A stretch of DNA of 64,000 bases. Origin: QHXQ01 sp036389395. GTDB lineage: Bacteria; Acidobacteriota; Blastocatellia; Pyrinomonadales; Pyrinomonadaceae. Both the position numbers and the translations under genes were made by a program. The stretch covers positions 1 through 64,000 of the forward strand of contig DASVPY010000024.1 of NCBI GenBank assembly GCA_036389395.1, given 5' to 3'. Under the pieces are notes generated by a model that saw only the letters and a list, made by a program, of their open reading frames with translations, was not told where the DNA came from and ran no database searches. Shown piece by piece: positions 28,297 to 36,603 of the stretch; position 1 is the stretch's first letter; each line of letters opens with the position of its first letter.

Positions 28297-28566
28297 TCAA
28301 GGTAGCGGCGCGCCCACGCCTGCGGCCCGCAAAGTTGCCTCGTCAACGCCCCGCCCGACGCAGCAATCGGCGAGTCGTCCGTCTATCACCACTGCCGGGA
28401 CGCTGCGGACGCCCAACTGCTCGGCACGCGCCGCCACGTCCGGCTGTTGCATGTCCAAGACTTCGACCTCACAGGACGGGCAGGCGATAGCATTCACCAG
28501 CCGGACGGCTTCATCGCAAGCGGGGCAGCCCGCGCTGAAGACTTCGACCTTTCGTTTGTCGCTCAT
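28297..28566 (-). CDS. Glutaredoxin/thioredoxin-like small redox protein
   Basis: An 89-residue thioredoxin fold with CPAC active-site motif (VFSAGCPACDEAV at residues 9-21), a further CPSC motif (ACPSCEVEVL), and the cis-Pro region GVRSVPAVVID; a CC pair lies near the end. It is related to small thiol proteins found in mercury and arsenic resistance operons. It is the first gene after the MerR-type promoter, with a GAGGAGG site. It could hand over copper, reduce thiols, or deliver metal to the regulator or pump; which of these is not known. Confidence 0.85.
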   Translation of the reverse strand: MSDKRKVEVFSAGCPACDEAVRLVNAIACPSCEVEVLDMQQPDVAARAEQLGVRSVPAVVIDGRLADCCVGRGVDEATLRAAGVGAPLP

Positions 28567-28589
28567 ACTGATTCCTCCTCTTGAAGAAG

Positions 28590-28621
28590 AGTATAAACCC
28601 TGTACCCGACTACAGAGTCAA
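28590..28621 (-). promoter_or_regulatory. MerR-type promoter and operator of the copper ATPase operon
   Basis: On the minus strand, TTGACT (28,616-28,621) and TATACT (28,590-28,595) are 20 bases apart, 19 if TTATAC is the -10. The spacer holds the dyad CTGTA-N6-TACAG at 28,600-28,615. Over-long spacers with a central dyad are the mark of MerR-family promoters. The first gene's ATG lies about 24 bases beyond. Confidence 0.88.
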
Positions 28622-28672
28622 GGGGCGACAGATCTGGTGGACTCTTAGTCGTCGGAGGGAGGTTGAAGCTGA

Positions 28673-29218
28673 CTAATTTTTCTTCGCCGGACTCGCCGAA
28701 GGGGCGGGAGCGCGCCGCGGCGCGCTCGAATGCCAGTGCACGATCTGCCAGCGCCCCTCGCGTTCCTCAAGCACCGCCGTGCCCAGCCCGCCGCCGTCGA
28801 AGTGTCGCGTTTTTCCCTCTTCCGAGGCATCGCCGGAGATGCTGTACTTGAACGTCGCCCACGCGGTCTTACCGGCGAGATGCACACGGATGTCGCTCAA
28901 GGAATACTTCACGTTCTTCATCTCGCTCATCTCGGGGAAGAGGTGGTTGTCGCGGTAGTCCGCCCAGCCGTAGTTTGCGTGCCCCTGCTCGAAGACGGTT
29001 AGCGACTCGTCATTAGCCCAGACCTGTGCGGCCATCCGGCGGTCGTTCTTCTCGAAACTGACGGTGCTCTTCGTGAGCACGTCGCGCACCGCTGCCTCGG
29101 CGTCGTTCTGAGCGCGTGCCGTATGTCGCAGAAGAACTGCGGAAGCCGCGAAGACTACGACCGAGAGCGCGAGGGCTATGGCGACTCGTCCGGCAACTCT
29201 ATTTCTCGATGTCAGCAT
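28673..29218 (-). CDS. Secreted SnoaL/NTF2-like protein
   Basis: A 181-residue protein with a signal peptide (MLTSRNRVAGRVAIALALSV and following) and an NTF2-like domain (DUF4440/SnoaL type): AAVRDVLTKSTVSFEKNDRRMAAQVW, then VFEQGHANYGWADYRDNHL and a closing GRWQIVHWHSS. The fold binds small ligands or acts as an enzyme; the substrate here is unknown. It is downstream of a DMT-type membrane protein in the same direction. A GAGGAGAG site precedes the ATG. Short low-complexity tail with Ala/Pro/Lys. Confidence 0.75.
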   Translation of the reverse strand: MLTSRNRVAGRVAIALALSVVVFAASAVLLRHTARAQNDAEAAVRDVLTKSTVSFEKNDRRMAAQVWANDESLTVFEQGHANYGWADYRDNHLFPEMSEMKNVKYSLSDIRVHLAGKTAWATFKYSISGDASEEGKTRHFDGGGLGTAVLEEREGRWQIVHWHSSAPRRAPAPSASPAKKN

Positions 29219-29287
29219 GTTGACTCTCCTCGCTTCTTGATGATCCTTTTTTCGACTGCGTTCATGTTCATGAAAGAGACTCGCGCC

Positions 29288-29716
29288 TCACTTCTGCTGC
29301 CAAGAGAGGAGCGCCACGCCGGCGACGGTCAGGAGCGCGCCCGTGATCTTCATCCAGCCCATCTCCTCGTTTAAGAACCACCACGAGAGCACCATCACCA
29401 GCAGGACATAGCTGGTAGAGATTCCGGTCGCCACGCCGACCGGCAACTCTGACAACGCAAGGACGAAAGAGATCGAGCCGAGCGCCATCAATAGCCCGAT
29501 GGGCGCGCCCAGCGGCAGTGCCTTGGTTGGCACGGTGAGGCTTCCCTGTTTGAGCCAGAGCGCGGGCACGGCAGTCACGGCCATTCCCACAACCATGAGA
29601 AAGTTGACTTGGTAGGGGTTCAACTGCTTCATGCTGAACTTCTCTAGGAACGAAGCGACGTCGACCATGACGATGTAGCCCAGCAGGAAGGCGAACCCTG
29701 TTAGCGGCAGCTTCAT
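29288..29716 (-). CDS. EamA/DMT-type small membrane transporter
   Basis: A 142-residue protein with four predicted membrane helices, like one half of an EamA transporter or a small multidrug-resistance protein. The segment LPVGVATGISTSYVLLVMVL and the GWMKITGALLTVAGVALLSW end are typical of the DMT superfamily. Start is the ATG at 29,714-29,716, since GGAGG is 8 bases upstream; a GTG 9 bases before would overlap that site. It follows the PCYCHC gene by 13 bases. It may export a toxic cation or a metabolite; no specific substrate can be named. Confidence 0.78.
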   Translation of the reverse strand: MKLPLTGFAFLLGYIVMVDVASFLEKFSMKQLNPYQVNFLMVVGMAVTAVPALWLKQGSLTVPTKALPLGAPIGLLMALGSISFVLALSELPVGVATGISTSYVLLVMVLSWWFLNEEMGWMKITGALLTVAGVALLSWQQK

Positions 29717-29738
29717 CTCCCACACCTCCGTCCCCTTA

Positions 29739-30221
29739 TTACTCCTGCGAATACTCGGCGACGATCCGATCCCGTATCTGCGCTGGCGTTAGCCCTTGCT
29801 TCTGGAGTTGGTTCGCGGCGAGCGCCTCGTTCACGCAGACGGCGCAGTGCGCGGCGTGGTCGTCCACGAAGCAGCTTTGCAGGCTCTTGTGGCCGAAGCT
29901 CTGGTCGCAGTGGCAGTAGCACGGCAGTTGCGCGAGCGTCTGCGGTATTTCTCCGGCGACCCTGTAAGCCTCTCTGGTCATGCCGGTGAACTGTTCGGGC
30001 CGGAGCGTCGGGGCCAGACTGCCGAGGCTCGGCGTGGTCTCGTAATGCGCCGGCACCGGCTCGGCTTGGCTGGATTGTGGCTGCGTCGCTCTGACGGGCT
30101 GTTGTGCGGCCGGAGCACGTCTCTGCGTGTCTGTCGAAGTCTGATTCTGCCCCGTCAGAGCGAACGCTCCGACAACGACGCCGATGAGAGCCAGAATTAT
30201 AATGAGCGTCTTCCTATTCAT
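29739..30221 (-). CDS. PCYCHC-motif secreted protein
   Basis: A 160-residue protein with a signal anchor (LIIILALIGVVVGAFAL), a Gln/Thr/Pro-rich linker, and a C-terminal region with the cysteine motif LPCYCHCDQSFGHKSL, then CFVDDHAAHCAVCVNEA. This pattern defines the PCYCHC family often found beside copper genes; the Cys/His layout suggests copper or iron binding or a redox role outside the cell. It follows the CopC-CopD gene by 8 bases, so it shares its transcript. The start ATG has a nearby GGAG. Confidence 0.85.
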   Translation of the reverse strand: MNRKTLIIILALIGVVVGAFALTGQNQTSTDTQRRAPAAQQPVRATQPQSSQAEPVPAHYETTPSLGSLAPTLRPEQFTGMTREAYRVAGEIPQTLAQLPCYCHCDQSFGHKSLQSCFVDDHAAHCAVCVNEALAANQLQKQGLTPAQIRDRIVAEYSQE

Positions 30222-30228
30222 GTATCTT

Positions 30229-31794
30229 TCATCTCCTGTCTTGAGTAATCACTGACCCAGACGTTTCGGCTCGGGTCATCTGCGCCGGGTGTTCACGCGC
30301 CGGTTGCAGGAAGACGAGCACGGCTGCCGCGAGCAGCACCGCGACTCCGAGCACAGCCTCTATACCAACAGAACGATAGAAACTGCGATCAAGCTTCACA
30401 TGCTCACCCGTCGTAGCCTCACCTTCACCTGCAAGCAGGCGTTTCGCTTTCGGGTGGATGACGAAGGTGTTCAGTCCGCCGAGCGCAACCATTATTAGGA
30501 AGATGATGATCTTGACTGAGAGCGCCACGCCGTAAGGCGTGCTCCAAAGCGCCGAGAGCCTGTCCACGTGTATCCAAGAGTTGTAGATGCCGGTGAGGGC
30601 GATCACTATGATGCTGGCGACCGCCAGACGTGTGAAGAGCGGGATTGCGCGCTCAAGTACGCGCAGGCGCTCACGGCCCTTGAGTCTTGAGACGCCTCTG
30701 GTCATCGTGAGCGTAAGGTGGAAGAGGCCGCCCAGCCAGAACCCTGCGGCGACAAGATGCAGCCAGTCGGAGAAGACTGTGAAGTGGTATTCCTTCGCCG
30801 CCGCCCGCGCGTGGCCCGTCAGACTGGGCGAGAGCATCATGACTGCGGTGATGACGAGTCCAGCCCACAGTAGTCCTCGGCTGTCGGTGCGCTCGCCGAC
30901 CAGTAAGAGCAAGATGGCGAGAAAGACGAGCGTGACTACTTGAAGAAGCCACGGGCCGCCGTAGCTCGTCTGCGTGATCACCCGATATAGACTCGAAGGC
31001 GAGAGAGCGCTACTCACGCCCGCGTCGAGGACTGCGGCGGTTTGAAGAACAAGTGCCGCGAGCGTTGCGAGCGCCAGGAGTACGATGCTCCACCAAGCTA
31101 GTTGGGCGAAACGTCGCGCGCTCGATGAAAGCACTGCCGCCCTCTCTGCGACATCGAGATCGTGAACCTGTCGTAGAGACGGTTCGAGCACCAGCAGGCG
31201 GAAAGCGAAGCCGCCCAAGAGCGCCATCATCGCCAGATACTCCGGCCAGCGCACGACGCTCTGCGCCCAACTGCTGCCGGACTCCTGCGTTGATTCGGCG
31301 GGCGATGTCTGAGGCGGCGTGGGCTGCTCGGTTTGCTTCGGCTGCTCGGCCTGTTGAGCGCCGGCGGGTGTGGTTGGAGCGGTTGCCGCGCTGCCGCCCG
31401 CGAGCGCCACCGTGAAGGCGAACTTGCCCTTCATCGGGTGCTGGTCGGTGGAGAGAACTTTCCAGTCAACGGTGTACGTCCCCGACGCCAAGTCCTCCAG
31501 CTCGACCTCTAGTTTCTTGCCCCCTTCCGCGAGCGTGACGTTATTCTTGTCAACCCGCCTGCCCGTCTGGTCGGTCACGGCGACGGTGTTCATCGAAGGC
31601 TCAAGCTCCTCGCTGAACCACAACTCGACGGTCTTCGGCGACTGCTTGAGAGTGGCGTTTGCCTTCGGCTCGGAGCGTTCGAGGTGCGCGTGGGCGAAAG
31701 CTGCCGGCGCGCAGAAGAAAAAAGTCAGCGCGAGCGTCAGACATTCCGCCAGCTTCCGCACCGAGCGGACTCTTTTCGTGAACAGAGGAGTCAT
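30229..31794 (-). CDS. copCD: CopC-CopD fusion copper transport protein
   Basis: A 521-residue fusion like YcnJ. After a signal peptide, the mature part begins HAHLERSEPKANATLKQSP, with the N-terminal His of CopC as in periplasmic copper-binding proteins, and DQHPMKGKF further on. A Gln/Thr/Pro/Glu-rich linker (about residues 145-190) leads to the CopD domain with about eight membrane helices and the typical GLFHLTLTM and NSWIHV segments. CopC binds copper outside, CopD brings it through the membrane. The ATG at 31,792-31,794 is chosen over a GTG 9 bases upstream. PCYCHC follows directly. Confidence 0.9.
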   Translation of the reverse strand: MTPLFTKRVRSVRKLAECLTLALTFFFCAPAAFAHAHLERSEPKANATLKQSPKTVELWFSEELEPSMNTVAVTDQTGRRVDKNNVTLAEGGKKLEVELEDLASGTYTVDWKVLSTDQHPMKGKFAFTVALAGGSAATAPTTPAGAQQAEQPKQTEQPTPPQTSPAESTQESGSSWAQSVVRWPEYLAMMALLGGFAFRLLVLEPSLRQVHDLDVAERAAVLSSSARRFAQLAWWSIVLLALATLAALVLQTAAVLDAGVSSALSPSSLYRVITQTSYGGPWLLQVVTLVFLAILLLLVGERTDSRGLLWAGLVITAVMMLSPSLTGHARAAAKEYHFTVFSDWLHLVAAGFWLGGLFHLTLTMTRGVSRLKGRERLRVLERAIPLFTRLAVASIIVIALTGIYNSWIHVDRLSALWSTPYGVALSVKIIIFLIMVALGGLNTFVIHPKAKRLLAGEGEATTGEHVKLDRSFYRSVGIEAVLGVAVLLAAAVLVFLQPAREHPAQMTRAETSGSVITQDRR

Positions 31795-31900
31795 ACTTTT
31801 CACCCGCCGCGCCCCGAAAGTTGAGCACGCCCTTTAAGGCAGTGTTATTCCTATCTGCGCCCGCGCGGGTTATTCCCCCGCATCAAGGGTGACGCCTATC

Positions 31901-31937
31901 GTCGGGAGACCGGGGTTTACTTCCTGCCTCTCCCGAC
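31901..31937 (-). terminator. Inverted repeat, possible transcript end
   Basis: GTCGGGAGA (31,901-31,909) pairs with TCTCCCGAC (31,929-31,937), extended by a few AT pairs. It lies about 50 bases past the end of the gene at 31,987 and before the CopC-CopD gene, and may separate the two transcripts. It has no T-run. Confidence 0.4.
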
Positions 31938-31986
31938 AATAGACGCGGTGCGTTCCCCCACGGCTTCGTGCGTGGGAGATGAGTTA

Positions 31987-32364
31987 TCAGGCGGCCTCGA
32001 TCTTCGTCACTCGAATGGTCTTGCCTGTTAGGCGACCAGTGACTTTGACCTTCTGCCCCGCGAACTCGCGCGCCTTCTCCTGACCCGTCTTATCCAAGCG
32101 ATAGACGACCTTGTGGTCGCGGTCGGCCAGTACGAACTTACCCCCGCCTTTGACGCACATCAGTGTGCAAGCCTTCTCGTCGCCCATCCCCTCCATGTGG
32201 TGGAGTCCGCAACTGCTGTCGCTGATGTAGCCGACGACCTCCACGTCTTTGGCGGCACTCGCGGTCGCCTTCGCGTTGTGATCGTGCCCTTCGTGCGCCG
32301 GGGTAGCGAAGACAACTCCGGTCGAGAGCAGAATTGCTGCGAACAGAAACGTAAGTCTTTTCAT
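31987..32364 (-). CDS. Small secreted OB-fold-like protein, probably metal-linked
   Basis: A 125-residue protein with a signal peptide (MKRLTFLFAAILLSTGVVFA). The mature part starts HEGHDHNAK, rich in His, then VVGYISDSSCGLHHMEGMGDEKACTLM with two Cys, His and Met, and an OB-like closing strand pattern (AGQKVKVTGRLTGKTIRVTKI). I do not know a specific name; similar secreted domains occur widely in Acidobacteriota. Between a copper barrel and CopC-CopD it is likely to be part of the metal stress response. Start is supported by CGGAGAAAAAG upstream. Confidence 0.7.
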   Translation of the reverse strand: MKRLTFLFAAILLSTGVVFATPAHEGHDHNAKATASAAKDVEVVGYISDSSCGLHHMEGMGDEKACTLMCVKGGGKFVLADRDHKVVYRLDKTGQEKAREFAGQKVKVTGRLTGKTIRVTKIEAA

Positions 32365-32449
32365 CTTTTTCTCCGAGGTAGTGTTTCAGTTGATCCTTAC
32401 CGCCGGGCGGTCGGGGCGGCGGTACAAGTCCACCCCGCCCGTCGTCGGC

Positions 32450-34426
32450 CTAGTGCTTTGGCTGTCGGTCCGGCGGCGTTCCACTGCCGCCGTGCATCCC
32501 GTGCATACTCATGTCCATCTTGCCCGGTCTGATGCGGAAGAAGAGCTTCCACGAGACTGGACGCTGGCCGTAGATGGGGTCGAGTATCGCGGGCTTGGAG
32601 TAGAAGGTCAGATCGCTCCCAACAGCGAACGAGACCTTGTCGGTGTTCCAGAGGTCTCGCACCCCGCCGAAGGTGTAAGCCCCGATGCGGAACGACGGAT
32701 GATCCTGTGTGATGCCAAGGAGCGCGCGGTCGCTCGGGCGCAGCAGTTCGTCCTTATCCACCAACTCCAGCCGCGTGTAGAGGTAATTCTTGTCGAGGAA
32801 GTTGACCGTGGACTCGAACGTGTAGCTGTTCAGGTTATGCACTTCACCAAGATCGCTCACGTGGTTGCGCCCCCAGACGAGGGCCGACGCCCAGTTGCCG
32901 CGATTGAACGCGCGGTTGTACTGCACGGAGGCGGTCGCACGCCGAATGTCTGCGTTCGGCTCCTGCGCTTCGGGGCTGCGCAGGAAACCATAAGAGACTT
33001 GCGCCGCCCAGTTCCGATTCGGCATGAACCAGAGGCGGGCCGAGCGGGAGTTCCACTTGTGGGAGTCGAAGTCGTAGCGGTTCTCGTCCGGCTCGCGCCC
33101 GTTGAAGAGTGAGCCTTCGAGCTTGAACCGGCGATAAGTGAAACCCGTCGTCAGGACGCCGAACGAGATGTGCGTCGAGTCCTGCAAGTGATGGGAGAGC
33201 GTAGCCGATGGGTTCTCCGCAGCCGACATCCTGTGCATGAAGGCGACCGGCCCCAGCGCGGGTTCGCCCGGATAGCCGAAGTACGTAAACCACGTGCCGC
33301 GCTCGCCGACGGGCAGCGTGTACTGAGCAGACAGCTCCATGAACAGATCGTGCGGGTGCTGCTTATCAATAAGGGGTTGTCCCTTGTAGGTCTCGCCTGT
33401 CTGGAAGAGCAAGGGCGAGCCGCCCGGCGGAAACGTAAAAGGCTCGGCGCTGAACATGCCTCGCAGTTGCAGCGTACCCCGACCAACCTTGTGATAAGCC
33501 ATCGGCATGAACCAGTTCTGCGAGTCGAACTTGGTCACGCCGCGCGGGCCGCCCTGGCGGTTGAGGCCCGCGATCAGGTTGTAGTGGAACATCAAAAGCC
33601 AGTCGCCCGCGATCTTGTAATGCATGTGCATCGGCCCGGAAGACGGTTGCCAAGCCGTGCCCGAACCCATCGCGCCCATTGACATGATGTTGGTGTCGCT
33701 TGCGCCGACGCGGATGCCCATGTCGTTCGCTGACATCACCATCAGCGGCCCCATGTTCATCGAACTCGTGCCGGACATGTCCATGCCGCTCATGCCCTGA
33801 GTCTTGTCGTGACCGCCGTGCGTCATCCCCGGCATGTTCATGTTACCCATGCCGCCCGACGTGTCGGGGGTGGCCCCGGGTGAGGGGCTGGCCTGCGGCG
33901 TCGGCTTATTCATCGGCATGTTCATGGGCATACTCATGTCCATCTTCTGTTGGGGCGACGGCGAGGCTTGCGGAGCGGGCGTCGGCGCTCCCGTGGGCAT
34001 CTGCATCCCCGGCATATTCTGCATGTCCATCCTCTGCGGCGACGCCGTCGGCGCAGGTGTAGGTGAAGCTGCCGGCATCTGCATCCCCGGCATGTTCTCC
34101 ATGCCGGTCTGCCCCGCGGACGGTGAAGGTGTCGGCGTGGGAGACTTGGTCGGCATCTTCATGCCCTGCATGTCCATGCCGTTCATGTTCATGCCCCGCA
34201 TATCTTGCTTCTTCGGCGCGCGCCGTGCGCTCCGTCTCCGGCGCGTGCTCGATCTGACCTTTCGCTTCGACTTCTTTGCCTTCGGCTTCGACATATTCAT
34301 GCCTGGCATGTCCTGCATACTGTGACCCTGATGCTGCGCCCACGCGACGATCACGCCGGGCGTAATCAGGGCAGAGATCAGGATCAGCGCGCACAGGCGA
34401 GTGCGTATCGGATTCCAATTGCTCAT
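32450..34426 (-). CDS. Outer-membrane beta-barrel protein with Met-rich copper-binding N-terminus
   Basis: A 658-residue secreted protein. After a signal peptide, about 220 residues carry repeated Met/His motifs, such as MQDMPGMNM, MENMPGMQMP (several copies), MDMSMPMN and MTHGGHDK, all suitable for Cu+ or Ag+. The C-terminal ~400 residues are rich in Trp, Tyr and Gly with barrel-like strands (for example GSLFNGREPDENRYDFDSHK) and end MDMSMHGMHGG. It resembles copper-linked outer-membrane proteins of the PcoB/CopB kind in layout, but the relation is loose. It lies in the metal cluster between CusCBA and CopC-CopD. GGGGG precedes the ATG. Confidence 0.75.
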   Translation of the reverse strand: MSNWNPIRTRLCALILISALITPGVIVAWAQHQGHSMQDMPGMNMSKPKAKKSKRKVRSSTRRRRSARRAPKKQDMRGMNMNGMDMQGMKMPTKSPTPTPSPSAGQTGMENMPGMQMPAASPTPAPTASPQRMDMQNMPGMQMPTGAPTPAPQASPSPQQKMDMSMPMNMPMNKPTPQASPSPGATPDTSGGMGNMNMPGMTHGGHDKTQGMSGMDMSGTSSMNMGPLMVMSANDMGIRVGASDTNIMSMGAMGSGTAWQPSSGPMHMHYKIAGDWLLMFHYNLIAGLNRQGGPRGVTKFDSQNWFMPMAYHKVGRGTLQLRGMFSAEPFTFPPGGSPLLFQTGETYKGQPLIDKQHPHDLFMELSAQYTLPVGERGTWFTYFGYPGEPALGPVAFMHRMSAAENPSATLSHHLQDSTHISFGVLTTGFTYRRFKLEGSLFNGREPDENRYDFDSHKWNSRSARLWFMPNRNWAAQVSYGFLRSPEAQEPNADIRRATASVQYNRAFNRGNWASALVWGRNHVSDLGEVHNLNSYTFESTVNFLDKNYLYTRLELVDKDELLRPSDRALLGITQDHPSFRIGAYTFGGVRDLWNTDKVSFAVGSDLTFYSKPAILDPIYGQRPVSWKLFFRIRPGKMDMSMHGMHGGSGTPPDRQPKH

Positions 34427-34589
34427 GATTCCCCCTTAAAACTTTCCGCGACGCAGGACGTGAAACAGGCCGGGACGCCTCCCCCGAAATCTGCGTGCTT
34501 TCTGCCTGAGCTATTCAGTTGACGTGAAAAAAAGACACGCGGGTGCGCTCAGCCTTCTTGCAAAAGCCGAGAGCATTTCTGCGGAGGTA

Positions 34590-35051
34590 CTAAATGCGGA
34601 AGACGCTGAGAAGGGCGTGCCGGTCGGCCGACGCCTTTGGTGGGCTGTGTTCTCTCGAAGGAACGGTTGTGGTGAAGGGCTGCGCTAAGTCGGTAAGCCG
34701 AGACGCGGGCGTCGGCGCTGCAAGCTCAGAGCCTCGATTCGTCCGGTCGGCCTCGCGCAACGTGACTGTCGAGGGCGACTGAGAAGAACGACCCATGCGG
34801 TGGTCGCAACCCTCAATGGGTTTTTCGGAAGCTGTGACCTCCGCGCTCTGTGCGGATTCGGCATCGGGCGTCATCTGCATGTCGCCCGCCATCTGGTGCG
34901 ACGCATGGTCGTCTTGCGCGGCTTGCTGCGCGTGGCAGCAGGCGTGATCCTGCTGCATGTGCGGACACATTGCGGCGGCAAGCACCTGCCCCCACGCGCT
35001 CATTAATAGCGCGACGAGTAGGATGCCAACAGACAGGTAGCGACGCCGCAT
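34590..35051 (-). CDS. Small secreted Cys/His/Met-rich protein
   Basis: About 153 residues. It begins with a signal peptide (LSVGILLVALLMSAWGQVLA), followed by MCPHMQQDHACCHAQQAAQDDHASHQMAG, rich in Cys, His and Met. The rest is Ser/Thr/Pro-rich with no recognised domain. The start ATG (35,049-35,051) is preferred over an in-frame TTG at 35,096. It belongs to the loose group of small metal-site proteins often found with Cus pumps; a similar one lies at 42,021. It probably binds copper or silver outside the membrane. Confidence 0.6.
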   Translation of the reverse strand: MRRRYLSVGILLVALLMSAWGQVLAAAMCPHMQQDHACCHAQQAAQDDHASHQMAGDMQMTPDAESAQSAEVTASEKPIEGCDHRMGRSSQSPSTVTLREADRTNRGSELAAPTPASRLTDLAQPFTTTVPSREHSPPKASADRHALLSVFRI

Positions 35052-35196
35052 AAGTCGAAGTTTCAGATGTCTTCCGAGACCGTTCTGGCTGCCCAATATA
35101 GCACGAGATATACCAACCCGGCTACGCGCGAACCACGTCTTGACAATTATTTGACGTGATTTATGAGTTTTCTCCTTTACTCCAACACAACTCCTC

Positions 35197-36603
35197 TCAG
35201 TGCTGGTGTCCGCCCGGCCCCTCCGTTCCGCTCGGGTGTAATTTGAGCCACTCGGCGCGCAGCATGAAGCTCCCGTCCGTGACGATGCGCTCGCCGACCG
35301 TCAGCCCTTCCAGCACCGTGAGCCTCCCGTTCGATTCTGGGCCGACGCGCACCGGGCGCATCACGAAGACGTTCGGGTCGTTCGTGGCGACGAAGACCAC
35401 CTGTTGGCCTCCGATCTGCTGCATGGCTGCGGCGGGAATGGTCGGAGAGGTCGTCTCCGAGCCTCCGAGCGTGGCGAAGGCGACGCCCACGTACATCCCG
35501 ATCTTGAGCATCTGACTCGGATTAGCCAACTCTATGCGAACCTGCGCCGTGCGCGTCGCCGGGTCGAGCTGCGGGTCAACGTAGGAGATGCGCCCGCGGA
35601 AGACCTTGCCGGGGTACGCGTTCGAGGTGATGCTCGCGCCGCTCCCGACCCGAATGTTCGCCAAGTCCTTCTCGTAAACCTGTCCGATGACCCAGACGGA
35701 GGAGAGGTCTGCGACGCGCAAGATTTCTTTGTTCGCCTCGATGACCTCGCCCGGATTCGCCGCGCGGCTGATGACCGTGCCCGACACGGGTGCGGGGAGA
35801 CTCACCTCGGAGCTGATCTGCGAGGAAGAGCGAAGCACGCCGATGCGCTGCGGTGTGAGGCCCAGCAGTAGTAAGCGCTGGCGCTCGGACGCGACTTCGG
35901 ATTCCGCCGTTTTCATCTTGGTCGTCGCCTGTTCTAACTCCTCGCGGCTCGCCGCGCCGATCTCGACGAGTTGGGTCGTGCGGCGGTGATGCTTCTCGTG
36001 CTCTTCAAGGTCGGCGAGCGCCGTCAGATACTTCGATTGGGCCATCGCCAACTCGTCGCTGAACACCACGGCGATTGTCTGGCCGCGAGAGACCGACTGG
36101 CCCAACTCGGCGTTGACGCTGCGCACGATGCCGCCGACGAGCGAGACCACGGGCGTCGAGCGGTACGTGTTCGCCTGCACGACTCCCGTCGCTTGGGGGC
36201 CACCGACGGCCGCGTCCGGCCCGCCGCCCAACTGCTCCCCGACCTGCTCGATCTTCAGCCCCGCGCGCGCGGCCACATCCGGCGAGAGCGTGAGCGTCGG
36301 CTCGGTAGTCGTCATCTGCGCAGGAACGTTCGCGCCCGGCTGTTCGGTCGAGACTGTGCGAGGCGCGGGGACGGGTCGGCCGCCGCCTCCCCTCGCGCCC
36401 AGTAGCCACCACAGCAAAAGGGCCAGCGCGGCGAGGGCAACGACCGCGGTAATGGCGACCACCTTCGTCTTACTGCCGCGCCGCTCTCGCTCTTCCGTCG
36501 TGAGCGTTTCCTCGACGCGGGTTTCCGACTTCGACGCCTTGTTGCCGTTCGCGTGAGTCTCCACCTCGAACTCTTCTCGCTCCGTCTCTGTTGTCCGCTT
36601 CAT
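35197..36603 (-). CDS. cusB: Efflux RND periplasmic adaptor (CusB-like)
   Basis: A 468-residue membrane-fusion protein linking an RND pump to its outer-membrane channel. It has one N-terminal helix (VVAITAVVALAALALLLWWLL), a biotinyl-lipoyl domain (RSVNAELGQSVSRGQTI), a coiled-coil hairpin (about residues 190-245), and beta-barrel regions with ILRVADLSSVWVIGQVYEKD, typical of CusB/CzcB. It ends SGTEGPGGHQH, a His tail. The stop of cusC overlaps its start by 4 bases (36,600-36,603), so the pump genes form an operon. Heavy-metal substrates are likely copper and silver. Confidence 0.92.
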   Translation of the reverse strand: MKRTTETEREEFEVETHANGNKASKSETRVEETLTTEERERRGSKTKVVAITAVVALAALALLLWWLLGARGGGGRPVPAPRTVSTEQPGANVPAQMTTTEPTLTLSPDVAARAGLKIEQVGEQLGGGPDAAVGGPQATGVVQANTYRSTPVVSLVGGIVRSVNAELGQSVSRGQTIAVVFSDELAMAQSKYLTALADLEEHEKHHRRTTQLVEIGAASREELEQATTKMKTAESEVASERQRLLLLGLTPQRIGVLRSSSQISSEVSLPAPVSGTVISRAANPGEVIEANKEILRVADLSSVWVIGQVYEKDLANIRVGSGASITSNAYPGKVFRGRISYVDPQLDPATRTAQVRIELANPSQMLKIGMYVGVAFATLGGSETTSPTIPAAAMQQIGGQQVVFVATNDPNVFVMRPVRVGPESNGRLTVLEGLTVGERIVTDGSFMLRAEWLKLHPSGTEGPGGHQH

